Below, one piece after another: positions 53,560 to 63,972 of a DNA stretch of 64,000 nt. Position numbers and translations under genes: made by a program. This stretch comes from Escallonia rubra (Eukaryota; Streptophyta; Magnoliopsida; Escalloniales; Escalloniaceae): NCBI GenBank assembly GCA_033065855.1, contig JAVXUO010001871.1, positions 186,001 to 250,000 of the forward strand. Direction: 5' to 3'. Numbering within the stretch: the first letter of the stretch is position 1; each line of letters begins with the position of its first letter. Below the pieces are notes generated by a model. The model saw nothing but the letters and a program-made list of their open reading frames with translations, did not search any database and was not told the DNA's origin.

Positions 53560-54990
53560 ACTTCAGTTTTACAAAATTAGAAAAGGACTAAGTTTCCGAC
53601 AAATAATTCAACAATAATTCAAATCTGTAGCATACGCATCAAATACAAAATTAGAAAATGATTGAGTTTCTAAAAAAAAATCATTTCAGTTTAGATATAT
53701 TACTTTCGTTTTAAAAGGCTATAGAGAACTCTATTATATGCAAGTTGTATTCTTTGATCGAATTTGATGAAAAAAATGTAGTGGCTCTACGATACTTTAG
53801 TTTTACAATGAACGGAGGTAGTATGTGTTTGATAGGAATTTATTTCAGCAATTAGAGAGCATGCAGGAGTTCAAGGGTGATTATAGGTTCTTTTTTTTTT
53901 TTTTCCTTAGTAAAAGTTAAAACAACCATTAACTCTAACAAACGCATATACTTCAGTAAGGGTATTTTAAGTAAAGCGACCTGATATCCCAAGAGAAGTC
54001 AAAAATATCTTTATTTTTTCAATAACACTCTAATTCAAAATGTATATTTAGTAGAAAAAAACTCTGAAGTAAAAAATAACCCTAATAACCACTAATCTTT
54101 TATGAGGACTTCAATTTAGAAAGGGCAACTTAAGCAAAAAATAAAAAGATTAATTAGTCATTTAATCAAAGTCAGGATTACATATGCATTCAAAAAGTTC
54201 TAAACAACTCCAATTTTACGATAGCTCCCTTACACTAATGTGTCCGAATTCAAATTCCATAAAACTTCAGGTTTTCCATAGTTTTAATGTACTGTTCGTA
54301 TTAAAATCTATATACATGTATAATAATTCAAATTTGTAGCATACGCATCAACATACAAATATGAAATACTAAATTTAAAAAGATTGAGCTTTTCAAAAAA
54401 TATTCAATGTAGTTTAGGTATATTACATTTATTCTAAAAGGCCATAGAAAACTCTGTTCTCTGCAAGTTATTCTTTGTAATCGAATTTGATGGAAAGATG
54501 TAATACCTCTGAGATAGTTTAATTTTAATGTGAATAAAGGCATTGGGTTTTGAAAAGATTTTTTTTAGTAATCAGAGGGCATGCAATAGTTCAAAGGTGA
54601 TTTTATGGGATTTTCATAGGATTTTTTATCCCTTTTTTTATTAAAAGTCAAAACAACCCTTAAAGCTAACAAAAGCATATACTCCAACGAGGGTATTTAA
54701 AGGAAAGAGGCATGATATCCTATGAGATGTCAAAAATACCATCATTTTTTAAAAATAATCTAATTCAAAAAAGGTATTTAATGGAAAAAGAAAGTTTTAA
54801 GTGAAAAAGTCAAAATAACCCTTAACTGTAAGAAAAGCTTATATTCTTATCAGGGTATTTTAAGGAAATAGGCTTGATATCCTATGAGAAGTAAAAAATA
54901 CCCTCATTTTTTAATACCACTCAAATTCAAAAAAGATATTTAATAGAAAAAAATGTTTTAAGTCAAAAACACCACTAATCTTTTCGGAAG
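53560..54990. repeat. Two to three diverged direct repeats of about 700 bp
   Basis: 53620-54150 and 54325-54780 share TTCAAAT(C/T)TGTAGCATACG, GGC(T/C)ATAGA(G/A)AACTCT, TTTGATCGAATTTGATG-like, GAG(A/G)GCATGCA and CCTAATATCC/GATATCC stretches in the same order. A third partial copy follows at about 54790-54990. Confidence 0.75.
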
Positions 54991-55131
54991 ACTTCAATTT
55001 AAAAAGGGCATCTTAAGGGAGAAAAAAGATTAGACATTAAATTCATCTGTGCTTTTATATATGTATAGATGACTTAATATTTATTGGCACCAACACAAAG
55101 ATTATTAAAGAATTTAAGAAGATTATGATGC

Positions 55132-55134
<3 letters not shown>

Positions 55135-55211
<77 letters not shown>
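55135..55211. repeat. (TA)n microsatellite at the MULE insertion site
   Basis: This is 77 bp of pure TA dinucleotide ending exactly where the MULE terminus GGGAGCTGATC begins, as at the MITE in 12547-12965. Confidence 0.98.
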
Positions 55212-55213
<2 letters not shown>

Positions 55214-55266
55214 GAGCTGATCCCTTGACAGCGCTGGCAAAATAGGAGATCTTGCCAGCGCGATCT

Positions 55267-55295
55267 GGCCGTCCATCCCTTCGGGATGGACGGCC
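55267..55295. repeat. Perfect subterminal hairpin
   Basis: Arms GGCCGTCCATCCC and GGGATGGACGGCC enclose a 3-base loop. The MITE at 12620 has weaker hairpins in the same subterminal position at both of its ends. Confidence 0.9.
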
Positions 55296-55325
55296 CATAT
55301 CACTTTTTTTTTGCGGCGCTGTCAG

Positions 55326-55562
55326 TCGTCCGCTACACTGTGTAGCGGACGGATCTTTTTACCATCTTGCCCTCGCTCACCCGTCCGCTAGACTGTGTAG
55401 CGGACGACATTCTTGGGCCCACATCGTCCGACAAAAAGTAGTCCGCTACACTGTCCAGCGGATGACTATCACAACTATGTAATTCTGACACAATTGTGAC
55501 TTGTCTGACACAAGTGTGACTTGTTGTCGGCAATTCTGTCCGCTACACAGTATAGCGGACAG
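55326..55562. repeat. Palindrome cluster 1, upstream of the transposase
   Basis: Four sites lie at about 55328, 55381, 55440 and 55537. The first is almost a perfect palindrome, with 11-base arms GTCCGCTACAC and GTGTAGCGGAC around one base. They lie between the terminus and the transposase 5' untranslated region, where a regulator or the transposase could bind. Confidence 0.9.
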
Positions 55563-55719
55563 TATTGCCCATCCCCAAAACCTACTCAATTTTCTTTCAG
55601 CACAATTTTCTTCTACTCAATTTTCTTTCAGCACAATTTTCTTCTCCTTCGGACTCACTTCCATTTTCAGCTGCCTTCAAGCTTCGAGTAACACTTGCTT
55701 CAAGCTTCGCTCAAGCAAG

Positions 55720-56091
55720 GTAAGTTTGCTTCAAGTTTTCTTGATGTTCTAGAAATTTGTCACTGTATTCATCAATTTGTGATTTTATACTCTAGATTTT
55801 TTGTGATGTTCTAGACATGATGTTCATCAAAAAGGTATAATTTGTTAACTTTATATTTAATTCATTATAGTTTAATTCGATTTTTTGGCATGATGAATTC
55901 GTCTATTTATCTTACTAATTTAAATTTTTTATGTTCAATAAATTAATAATTGTTAATTTGGAGACACTTTTGAGATTATGCATACCGTATGTTTGTCATC
56001 CTAAATTGGTCTATTCGCCAAGGTAATTTTTAGGTAATATTTTCAGTTAGAAATGCTATTTGATTGTTAAGCGTAGTCTATTTCTACACAG
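55720..56091 (+). other. Intron in the transposase 5' untranslated region
   Basis: A consensus donor AAG|GTAAGTTTG at 55720 and an acceptor TTTCTACACAG ending at 56091 bound 372 bp, with AT-rich sequence between. It would leave the transposase ATG 13 bases into the next exon. This is predicted from motifs only. Confidence 0.6.
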
Positions 56092-56104
56092 CTCTTGTTT
56101 CACA

Positions 56105-58402
56105 ATGTCTGATTTCGTGTCGAGCTCCAACGTCCCCGTAGATGCTAGTGATCCGTATCTAGGACGAACATTTGCTACGTTGGAAGAAGCTGAAGAATGT
56201 TTTCGAGCGTATTCATTGAGGGTTGGTTTTGGCATTAGAATAAAGACTTCAAGAACGAGCACCATAACGAGAAAGATATGCTCTCGCTTTTACGAGTGCC
56301 ATAGGAGCAGAAACCCAGTGCAAAATGAGACACGCGTAGGCAATGATGACAGTGATGACGAAATAGGATATCCGCGTAGAAGACGGGACTGCTTTGAGCG
56401 CACAAATTGCCAGGTCAAGATGTTCGTAAGCTACAAACCCAATCAAGACCATTGGCTTATTACCAGCCTAGAACTGGCACATAATCACCCGTTAGTAACC
56501 CCTTCTAAGGTGAGTCAGATGCATCAACACAAGAAGATGGGTAAGGTCGCAAGGAGCCTGATTCAGACAATGAGCAATGCGCGACTAGGACCTACCGACA
56601 TGATTAATGTTCTTGCTGAACAGGCTGGGGGAATTCAAAATTTGACCTTTAACACGACAGACGTTCGTAACGCGGTCCGAACCCATAGACGAGCCGCGTA
56701 TGACCTCAATGATGCTCAAGCCACAATGAGCCTATTGAAACGGATGCAGATGGAGGACCCGCAGTTGACCTTCGATTATAAACTTGACGACGAGCATCGA
56801 GTTAGCACAATTTTTTGGGTCGACGGTCGTTCGAGGCTTGCTTATAAGCATTTTGGGGATGTCGTGACGTTCGACACCACATACCGTACCAACAAGTACT
56901 CGATGCCGTTCGCCCCTTTCACGGGGGTCAATCATCATTATCACTCCATCCTGTTTGGGTCCGCCTTGTTAAGGGACGAGACCGAGAGTTCTTTTGAATG
57001 GTTGTTTAGGACGTGGCTGGAAGCAATGAACTTCAAAGCACCCAAAGTGATCATCACCGATCAAGATTTGGCAATGAAGAAGGCTATTGCGACCGTCTTC
57101 CCAGACACTCGGCACAACTTGTGCACCTGGCACATAAGCAACAAATACCCGGAACGGCTGCATCACGTGTACTCAAAGTATCCAGACTTTAAACAGGATT
57201 TTGACAAGTGCGTCCTCAAGTCGTTAACGATTGAGGAATTCGAGGAGAGGTGGGAAAAGCTTGTTCGGGATTACTCATTGCAAGACAACGAGTGGCTCCA
57301 GCACTTGTACGAGCGCAAAGAGCAATGGATTGGCGTTTACACGAGGAGGTATTTTTCAGCGGGCATGAAAATGACGGGCAGGAGTGAATCCATGAATGCC
57401 ACGTTCGATAGTTATGTGGGTACAGCTACCAATTTGAAGACTTTCGTTGCATCCGCACAAAAAGCGGTAGCTTCGTTGTTCGTAAAAGAAAGGGCTGCCG
57501 ACTTTGCAACAACGTACAAACAAAGGAGAACATTGCTCGAGACCCCGCTGGAGTTGAACGGTGCCAAAGTCTATACGAAGGAGATCTTCTTGCTATACCA
57601 AGTAGAGCTGCGAAAATTCGGACGATACAGTATAAACAAGGTGGCAGAAATGTCTACGCGTGAGTACAAGGTTTATTCGCTCGTGAATGACCTCGTCCTT
57701 GAGAAGCTGCGCAGAATGTATACGGTGAGCCACGACACATTGACGGACTCGGTGACATGTGTTTGCAAGAAGTTTGAGTTCCATGGCATCCTGTGTAGAC
57801 ACGTTCTGCGGTTTTTCACCCAGAAGAATATCAGGACAATCCCCGATAAATACGTCTTGCCACGGTGGACAAAAGGTGCAAACAGGTTGCACGGTACCAT
57901 TTCCTTTCCGGAGCACCCGTATACTGACTTTGAAGAATCAGAGACGTTGCGGTATAATCATCTGGTGACGATGTTCACCCGTTTGTCCGTAAAGGGTGCT
58001 GCTACAATGGTCGGTTATAAACATCTCCTCGAGGTAGCTCAGCAACAAGAGCCCATCGTCGACCAGTTGGAAGCAGCTTCAGTCACCAATGCGATTGACA
58101 CCGAGCCTACGACGGGGGTATCAGAAGATGACGAGCCGGAGGAGGAAGACGACAATGATATCCGTTTGTTGGATCCAATTATATCGCAAACGAAATGCCG
58201 CAAGAGATCTATGCGGATGAAAAGCTCTATTGAAACGGCAACTCAACCTAAAAAGCTGCGAAGGTGTGCATTGTGCAACAAAATGACCGACCACGACAAG
58301 TGGAACCATTACAAGGCACTGGGGATAAGTTCAGGGGGTTTGCAAGACGGGGAAGAAGGTGACGCCAAAGATGAGGACGAACAAGCTGCAGTGGACCTTT
58401 AA
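56105..58402 (+). CDS. FAR1/Jittery-type Mutator transposase, intact
   Basis: This 765-residue protein should cut and join the element ends. I chose ATG 56105 (MSDFVSSSNVPVDASDPYLG); the upstream in-frame codons have no ATG. A FAR1-type DNA-binding region is at about 15-125 (FATLEEAEECFRAYSLRVGF, then SRFYECHRS, CQVKMFV and LELAHNHPL). The MULE catalytic core is at about 235-390, with acidic residues in VVTFDTTYRTNKY and VIITDQDLAMKKAI, the CxxH in NLCTWHISNKY, and a likely third acidic residue in EEFEERWEKL. A SWIM zinc finger is at about 550-570 (CVCKKFEFHGILCRHV), and a C-terminal CALCNKMTDHDKWNHY resembles another zinc site. The frame is open. FHY3/FAR1 host regulators descend from this lineage, but TIR-like ends and element-specific repeats favour a transposon gene. 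Confidence 0.93.
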   Translation: MSDFVSSSNVPVDASDPYLGRTFATLEEAEECFRAYSLRVGFGIRIKTSRTSTITRKICSRFYECHRSRNPVQNETRVGNDDSDDEIGYPRRRRDCFERTNCQVKMFVSYKPNQDHWLITSLELAHNHPLVTPSKVSQMHQHKKMGKVARSLIQTMSNARLGPTDMINVLAEQAGGIQNLTFNTTDVRNAVRTHRRAAYDLNDAQATMSLLKRMQMEDPQLTFDYKLDDEHRVSTIFWVDGRSRLAYKHFGDVVTFDTTYRTNKYSMPFAPFTGVNHHYHSILFGSALLRDETESSFEWLFRTWLEAMNFKAPKVIITDQDLAMKKAIATVFPDTRHNLCTWHISNKYPERLHHVYSKYPDFKQDFDKCVLKSLTIEEFEERWEKLVRDYSLQDNEWLQHLYERKEQWIGVYTRRYFSAGMKMTGRSESMNATFDSYVGTATNLKTFVASAQKAVASLFVKERAADFATTYKQRRTLLETPLELNGAKVYTKEIFLLYQVELRKFGRYSINKVAEMSTREYKVYSLVNDLVLEKLRRMYTVSHDTLTDSVTCVCKKFEFHGILCRHVLRFFTQKNIRTIPDKYVLPRWTKGANRLHGTISFPEHPYTDFEESETLRYNHLVTMFTRLSVKGAATMVGYKHLLEVAQQQEPIVDQLEAASVTNAIDTEPTTGVSEDDEPEEEDDNDIRLLDPIISQTKCRKRSMRMKSSIETATQPKKLRRCALCNKMTDHDKWNHYKALGISSGGLQDGEEGDAKDEDEQAAVDL

Positions 58403-58539
58403 TTTTTTGTACAACTTTATGACATTTGTAATAATTTTCGGAGGGATAATTTTTCGACCGAGTACTGGAATTTTTTAAAAATGGACCTATGAGAGGCCAT
58501 CGAATCAAATCTAAAGTCTTTATTTCAATTTTTTTTAAG

Positions 58540-58790
58540 CCCCGTCCGCTATACAATGTAGCAGACGTCATCGACTTTTGGTCTTTTACGTCCGCTATAT
58601 TGTATAGCGGAGAGGTGGCATCGAAGTAAAACTTTTGGTCTTTTTACGTCCGCTATACAATGTAGCGGACGTCACAGCAGGCAAACTTTTGGTCTTCTTT
58701 AATGTCCGCTATATAATATAGCGGACGTCATCGCAGTAAAACTTTTGGTCTTCTTTTACGTCCGCTATACAATGTAGCGGATAAGTCTAT
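58540..58790. repeat. Palindrome cluster 2, between transposase and B3
   Basis: Five copies of the GTCCGCTATACAATGTAGCG type motif occur at about 58547, 58590, 58648, 58702 and 58760, separated by a spacer containing ACTTTTGGTCTT(C/T)TTT. They lie in the transposase 3' flank and the B3 promoter region. Confidence 0.92.
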
Positions 58791-58959
58791 ATGATATATA
58801 TTAATCATATCGGGCAATCGGCTGTTATCAGTCCTATCTGGAGGGCATTCTCTCTGTCTCGAACATCTAGCCCAGGCCACTACTCCATCTCCGGCGACCC
58901 ACATCTCCGGTGACCCACAACTCCGGCGATAAACCGTCCCCCCCTCAACGCCGACCTCG

Positions 58960-59430
58960 ATGGCTTCTGGATCGGAGACCACCTACGATTTTATTGGCAA
59001 CTTGCACCTGGCAGGCAAACACTTTTTCAAAGTCATGATGCCGGGGTTTGAGAATGAACTTGTATGCCATCCCTCTATCTCTGTATTTTCGTGTGTTAAA
59101 GGTTTGATCTTTTGGTTAAAAACTAACCTATTTTTTGTGTATTGTGTTTGTTAGGACATACTGGAAGCCTTGACCAATCAATTTACAACAATTCATGACA
59201 GTGCAAGATTATATAGCCGCAAGGAGGCATGGTAGGTTGAAATCAAGCTGAAGCCCGGCCGACCCCAAAAAAAGCAATTCGCAGAGGGTTGGAACGTCTT
59301 CGTGCGCCAGCATGGCCTCGAACTCGGGGACTTTGTAGTGTTTGAACACCTTGGGTGGTGGGATTTTCAAGTTGTAATCTTTGATCGGAGCACTTGTGAA
59401 AAAATTTCTTTCCCCCAATGTGAACCCTAA
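58960..59430 (+). pseudogene. B3-domain DNA-binding protein with one in-frame stop
   Basis: Two exons (58960-59061 and 59155-59430) are joined by a 93-bp phase-0 intron with GTATGC and TTTGTTAG borders. They encode 125 residues that make up almost only a REM-type B3 domain: HFFKVMMPGFENEL, ALTNQFTTIH, VEIKLKPGRPQKKQFAEGWN, VFVRQHGLELGDFVVFEHLG, and a final VVIFDRSTCEKISF. B3 domains are plant-specific sequence-specific DNA binders. A TAG at 59233-59235 falls in the loop between strands (EAW-stop-VEIK) where a single residue is expected. Apart from that the frame is clean. It sits 557 bp after the transposase, same strand, between palindrome cluster 2 and the main array. Confidence 0.88.
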
Positions 59431-59568
59431 TTTATTATTAATAAAATAATTTGTGTTCTTGTTGATTGTGTTTCGAAATTTTTCCTCGCTTAATTGTGCT
59501 TAATTGTGTCGTTTAAGATTCCCTCGATATATTGAGATCGTTGATTGTGAATCGTACGTTAATTGCAG

Positions 59569-60785
59569 AAACTGATTTTACGTCCGCCATACAATGTAGC
59601 GGACGGCATAGCAGAAACTCATTTTACGTCCGCTATACAATGTAGAGGACGGCGCAGCAGAAACTCCACCCATCAACACTTAGAAAAATTTGGTCTTCAT
59701 TTTACGTCCGCCATACAATGTAGCGGACGGCGCAGCAGAAACTCCACCCATCAACACTTAGAAAATTTTGGTCTTCATTTTACGTCCGCCATACAATGTA
59801 GCGGACGGCGCAGCAGAAACTCCACCCATCAACACTTAGAAAATTTTGGTCTTCATTTTATGTCCGCTATACAATGTAGCGGACGGCATAGCAGAAACTC
59901 ATTTTACGTCCGCTATACAATGTAGCGGACGGCGCAGCAGAAACTCCACCCATCAACACTTAGAAAAATTTGGTCTTCATTTTACGTCCGCCATACAATG
60001 TAGCGGACGGCGCAGCAGAAACTCCACCCATCAACACTTAGAAAAATTTGGTCTTCATTTTACGTCCGCCATACAATGTAGCGGACGGCGCAGCAGAAAC
60101 TCCACCCATCAACACTTAGAAAAATTTGGTCTTCATTTTATGTCCGCTATACAATGTAGCGGACGGCATAGCAGAAACTCATTTTACGTCCGCTATGCAA
60201 TGTAGCGGACGGCGCAGCAGAAACTCCACCCATCAACACTTAGAAAAATTTGGTCTTCATTTTACGTCCGCCATACAATGTAGCGGACGGCGCAGCAGAA
60301 ACTCTACCCATCAACACTTAGAAAAATTTGGTCTTCATTTTATGTCCGCTATACAATGTAGCGGACGGCATAGCAGAAACTCATTTTACGTCCGCTATAC
60401 AATGTAGCGGACGGCGCAGCAGAAACTCCACCCATCAACACTTAGAAAAATTTGGTCTTCATTTTACGTCCGCCATACAATGTAGCGGACGGCGCAGCAG
60501 AAACTCCACCCATCAACACTTAGAAAAATTTGGTCTTCATTTTATGTCCGCTATACAATGTAGCGGACGGCATAGCAGAAACTCATTTTACGTCCGCTAT
60601 ACAATGTAGCGGACGGCGCAGCAGAAACTCCACCCATCAACACTTAGAAAAATTTGGTCTTCATTTTACGTCCGCCATACAATGTAGCGGACGGCACAGC
60701 AGAAACTCCACCCATCAACACTTAGAAAAATTCTCTACCTACATTTGTCCGCTACATTGTATAGCGGACGGCACAGCAGAAAGAC
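59569..60785. repeat. Higher-order tandem array of the MULE palindrome
   Basis: About 18 copies of a 25-bp motif (arms CGTCCGCTA and TAGCGGACG around TACAATG; many units have CGCCA in the left arm) are embedded in two unit types, 78 bp and 46 bp. Units are ordered 46+78+78 (202 bp) or 46+78+78+78 (280 bp): the 46-bp unit recurs at 59856, 60136, 60338 and 60540. The copies are nearly identical, so the array was amplified or homogenised recently. It fills the spacer between the 3' ends of the B3 and PMD-ULP1 genes. Frames in it are artefacts. Confidence 0.97.
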
Positions 60786-60966
60786 TAAACTTCACTACTT
60801 AGAAATTTTTTGCACCATTTCGTTTTCCACATTTCAATCATTCCCAATGAGGCCAAAAAACCAACAACTTTCATCAATCAATCAGTAATCGACAACAGAA
60901 ATCAACACAAATCAAATCACACCAATGGCGTACGGTTTATGTAAAAAATACTGTTATGATACAATT

Positions 60967-63900
60967 TCAACTGGGGTCTGCATGTTGGGGCGGATTCTCG
61001 TCATTAGCCGGATTTTTTATAAACCTAACCGCTCTAGGCCGGCCTTTCATAATTTGCCAAGCTATTCTATATCTATAGGCTTCAACTTCTGCTTGGCTCC
61101 AGACGGCCGCCTTGAGGCTCTCAGAGCGACAAATGAAATCCATGTACATGCAAAGGAAGACGCCGCAGTCCGAAGTGTTACGTTGCTTGGGCCTTCTCTT
61201 CTTCAATCGCCTATCGAGATTTGGCCGCGCCGGTACGGGGACATCACGGACACGATTGACCATTGCACAAAAAATATTCTGCGAGAAACAGAAAATGGCG
61301 TAAGACACGAGTTAAAATTTATGGCAAGATAGAATCAGAGCATTATACAGCGATCGTAATATTACCAATGAGTCCAACTGGGCTCTGTACATCTGCAGCA
61401 CAGGCATCTGATGAGTATCGTCGTGGAGACTGTCGATCACCGATACGACTTTACTTGTTGGGGAGTAGCAAACCAAGTACCAGTGGCTTTGCCCTAGAAA
61501 TGGGATTAGAAACACATTGGCAACACTTGCGCTCACCGGACTATCCCTATTAAGATACGCTCGTAGGTTAACGGACGGTCTCCACTGGGCCAACTTTTTC
61601 TTCCCCCTATTTTCGACCCACTCCTGCCATTCAGACACTAGGATGCCATGAAAAAAGGCATCGAACAAAAAAACGGCCGGATAGGTCGGCTGCTGCCGAC
61701 ACCTTTCCTTCAGAATCTCCACGTAGGTGGAGACGACACCGTTGTCTAACCAACTCCCCGGAGCCAGGGAGGCCAGTTCTCCTCACGAGCAACTGTAATC
61801 CATGCCCTCCGGATGATCCACACTATACAACGCTTGGTCATGCGGGTAGCCGCTAAAATGACGCTCTCTGATTATCTGGCATTTCTGCGGCTTTAGGGGC
61901 TTCAACGGATGCCCTTTGCGATATTGCCCTCGGGGGTCGACCGGGGGGTATTGCACTCCTTCGGGGGGGTCGACGGGGGGATATTGCACTCCTTCGGGGG
62001 GGTCGACGGGGGGATATTGCACTCCTTCAGGGGGGTCAACGGGGGGGTATTGCCTGCCTTCGGCAATAGATGGTCCTGCCCACGGGACAATGGGCAGACT
62101 GATGTTTCCGAAACCCCAGTCTTGCGTGACTTGACTCTGAGATAGGGGTTGGGGTTCCGAATCCAATAGTAAAGAGAAGGAGGGCGCACTGTAATCTTCC
62201 CACGGCGCTTGAGCCTGGCCCATGGTGCTTGGCGGTCCCCAATCACCACCCATCTCCGGTACATAGGGAAAACCATATCCCTGGCTCACTCCCGAAGTCT
62301 GTCCCGAGGGATCGGTGCATCCCTCGGGAACAAACGGCCGCTGCCACCCCGGATAACCCATTCCCGGGTTTGGCTGTCCCGATGCTTGCCGTAAAAAATT
62401 CCCACAGCCATTAGCCAAAGCTTCAGCCTGTTGGCAAAGCTCCTCGCCCATGGCATCCACCAAATCCTTCCGCTCGCTCAACTTCTGGAAGAAGGCGAAC
62501 GAGGCATTAACCTACATCCAGAAAGATAATAAATAAGTAACTTCGTACACACTTAGAATGATCAAGTTCAATTAGAAGCACTGGTTGGGCAACTTACCAG
62601 ATTGTATGCCATGTGCTCATCGATCTGACCCCTAGGGTGGTACTTCTCCCCGCGTTCAAACCTTACTGGAGCTACTCTCCTCCGGGTGATGCGGTAGTAC
62701 CACTCATTGTACTGTTCGATGCTGATGACGGGGTCAGGCTCCGACACAATGGCCGCCAGCGTGTCCTGCCAGGAATTCCAGACCTCAATTTCACGCGCGC
62801 ACAACTCGTGCGCATTCGCCCTGCCAAACAGTCCGACACCCGGTGGGTTCCTGTTAAGCCTCATATCTGGCGCGCCGACTGGCAACCCCTGCAGGCAGTC
62901 AAAATGGCGCATAGCGCGATCTGGCAGCTGCCACTCTGCGACCTCGAAGTGGATCAGGGGTGTGCGTTGCAACCCGGAGAGCGTGAAGACGAACGACTCT
63001 CCCACCCGTCGTGCCAAATGTTTGTACGGTGCCCATCGCATCTGGCCAGGAGATAACGAGTCGAGCTCCCCCCGATAGTATGAAATGTTGTGATGGGGAT
63101 CGTCTCTCCTCTCGTAGTGGGTTTCCTTCCGGCTGTACTCCCAGGCGCACAACCGAGGCCACACATTATCTGTTCCGTCCCTACGCCTGGGTGCGCCGGT
63201 AGCAAGGTGTTCATAAGACCACACCTGAGAGCAAAGACATTAAAAAAAGTATCGTCAACATTTATTGTCCATTCAACAAAAAAAAAACAACAAAGAGCAC
63301 GTAATGAAGAATTGTATGATATACCTGCAATAGCGAGAGACATGCACATATCGCTTTGGAGTCTGGCCTCGTTGCCTTGTGCAATGCTCGGTACAGGTAT
63401 GCAAGAGTTGCTGCACCCCAGGCATAATCCCCAACCTCAGCCAGGTTACGCAAAAACGGTAAATATTTGACGCTGACCGTGTTCTTCGACGTCGTTGGGA
63501 ATAATATTGCCCCCATCACCCACCAGAGGAAGGCTTGTGTGTACAGCACAAGGTCATGGCCCGAATAGTTTTCTGGCAAAACCCCTTAGGTATCTACCAA
63601 CCACTTCAACTTGATACCACTACTGCTAAATCCATCCTGGGGTATCGAAGTAAAGAAGTTCCTAGCGGTCCTCTTATTCGTTGCTTCGGACGGATGAGCT
63701 ATTACCGGCCGCCCCGTCACCGGTAACCCTAAGATGAACCCTACATCTTCTAGGGTAATTGTCATCTCTCCGAGAGGGAAGTGAAACGTATTCATTTCAC
63801 TTCTCCACCTTTCAACAAGGGCACCTATTAAGTGCCGGTCAAGTTGTTGAAAGATCTGCCCATGCGTGAAAATCCCAAACCCAATCCCACGCAGTAATCT

Positions 63901-63972
63901 TTTCTGGGTTCTGTTCAATTTCTAGGCGTTGAAATTATCGCTTACTTCTACCGTGTTGACAAGTGCTCTTTC
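60967..63972 (-). pseudogene. Plant mobile domain-ULP1 cysteine protease fusion, spliced, three in-frame stops
   Basis: Four exons (63972-63325, 63224-62598, 62511-61366, 61278-60967) are joined by three phase-0 introns of 100, 86 and 87 bp with GT/AG borders; upstream exons lie outside the window. Exons one and two encode a plant mobile domain (GIGFGIFTHGQIFQQLDRHL, IGALVERWRSEMNTFHFPLG, YLPFLRNLAEVGDYAWGAAT, then WQLPDRAMRHFDCLQGLP). Exon three encodes a Pro/Gly-rich linker with four PPVDPPEGVQY-type repeats, then a C48 protease start (LASLAPGSWLDNGVVSTYVE). The catalytic set is complete: His in GQSHWYLVCY, Asp in VIDSL, Gln and Cys in QRNTSDCGVFLC. Stops are TAG 63922-63924, TAA 63586-63588 and TGA 61783-61785; no frameshift was seen. 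It converges on B3 with the array between them. Confidence 0.87.
61940..62050 (-). repeat. Coding minisatellite in the PMD-ULP1 linker
   Basis: A 33-bp unit encoding PPVDPPEGVQY occurs about four times, with few substitutions, between the PMD-linker and the protease domain. Such a repeat can change copy number without a frameshift. Confidence 0.9.

Larger units (their letters stand above)
50761..55134. other. AT-rich non-coding region
   Basis: Over 4 kb carries no supported coding region and no transposon protein. It contains the diverged tandem repeats listed separately. The composition is strongly AT-rich, with many runs of T and A. It ends at the (TA)n tract where the large MULE inserted. 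Confidence 0.6.

Noticed and set aside
56105-58402. Domesticated host FHY3/FAR1-like transcription factor
   Set aside because: The element-specific palindromes on both sides, the MITE-like terminus at 55212 and the missing host-gene context favour a transposon gene. It cannot be fully excluded without the right TIR.
59569-60785. CRISPR-like array of regular palindromic repeats
   Set aside because: The spacers are identical between units, the DNA is from a plant genome, and no Cas genes are present. It is a transposon tandem array.
61783-61795. Use of the GTGAGG near the TGA as an intron donor to bypass the stop
   Set aside because: It would remove the conserved start of the protease domain (LASLAPGSWLD), which is in frame just after the stop.
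58960-63972. Programmed stop-codon readthrough or recoding in the B3 and PMD-ULP1 genes
   Set aside because: All three stop codons are used, with no shared context, so simple mutations explain them better.
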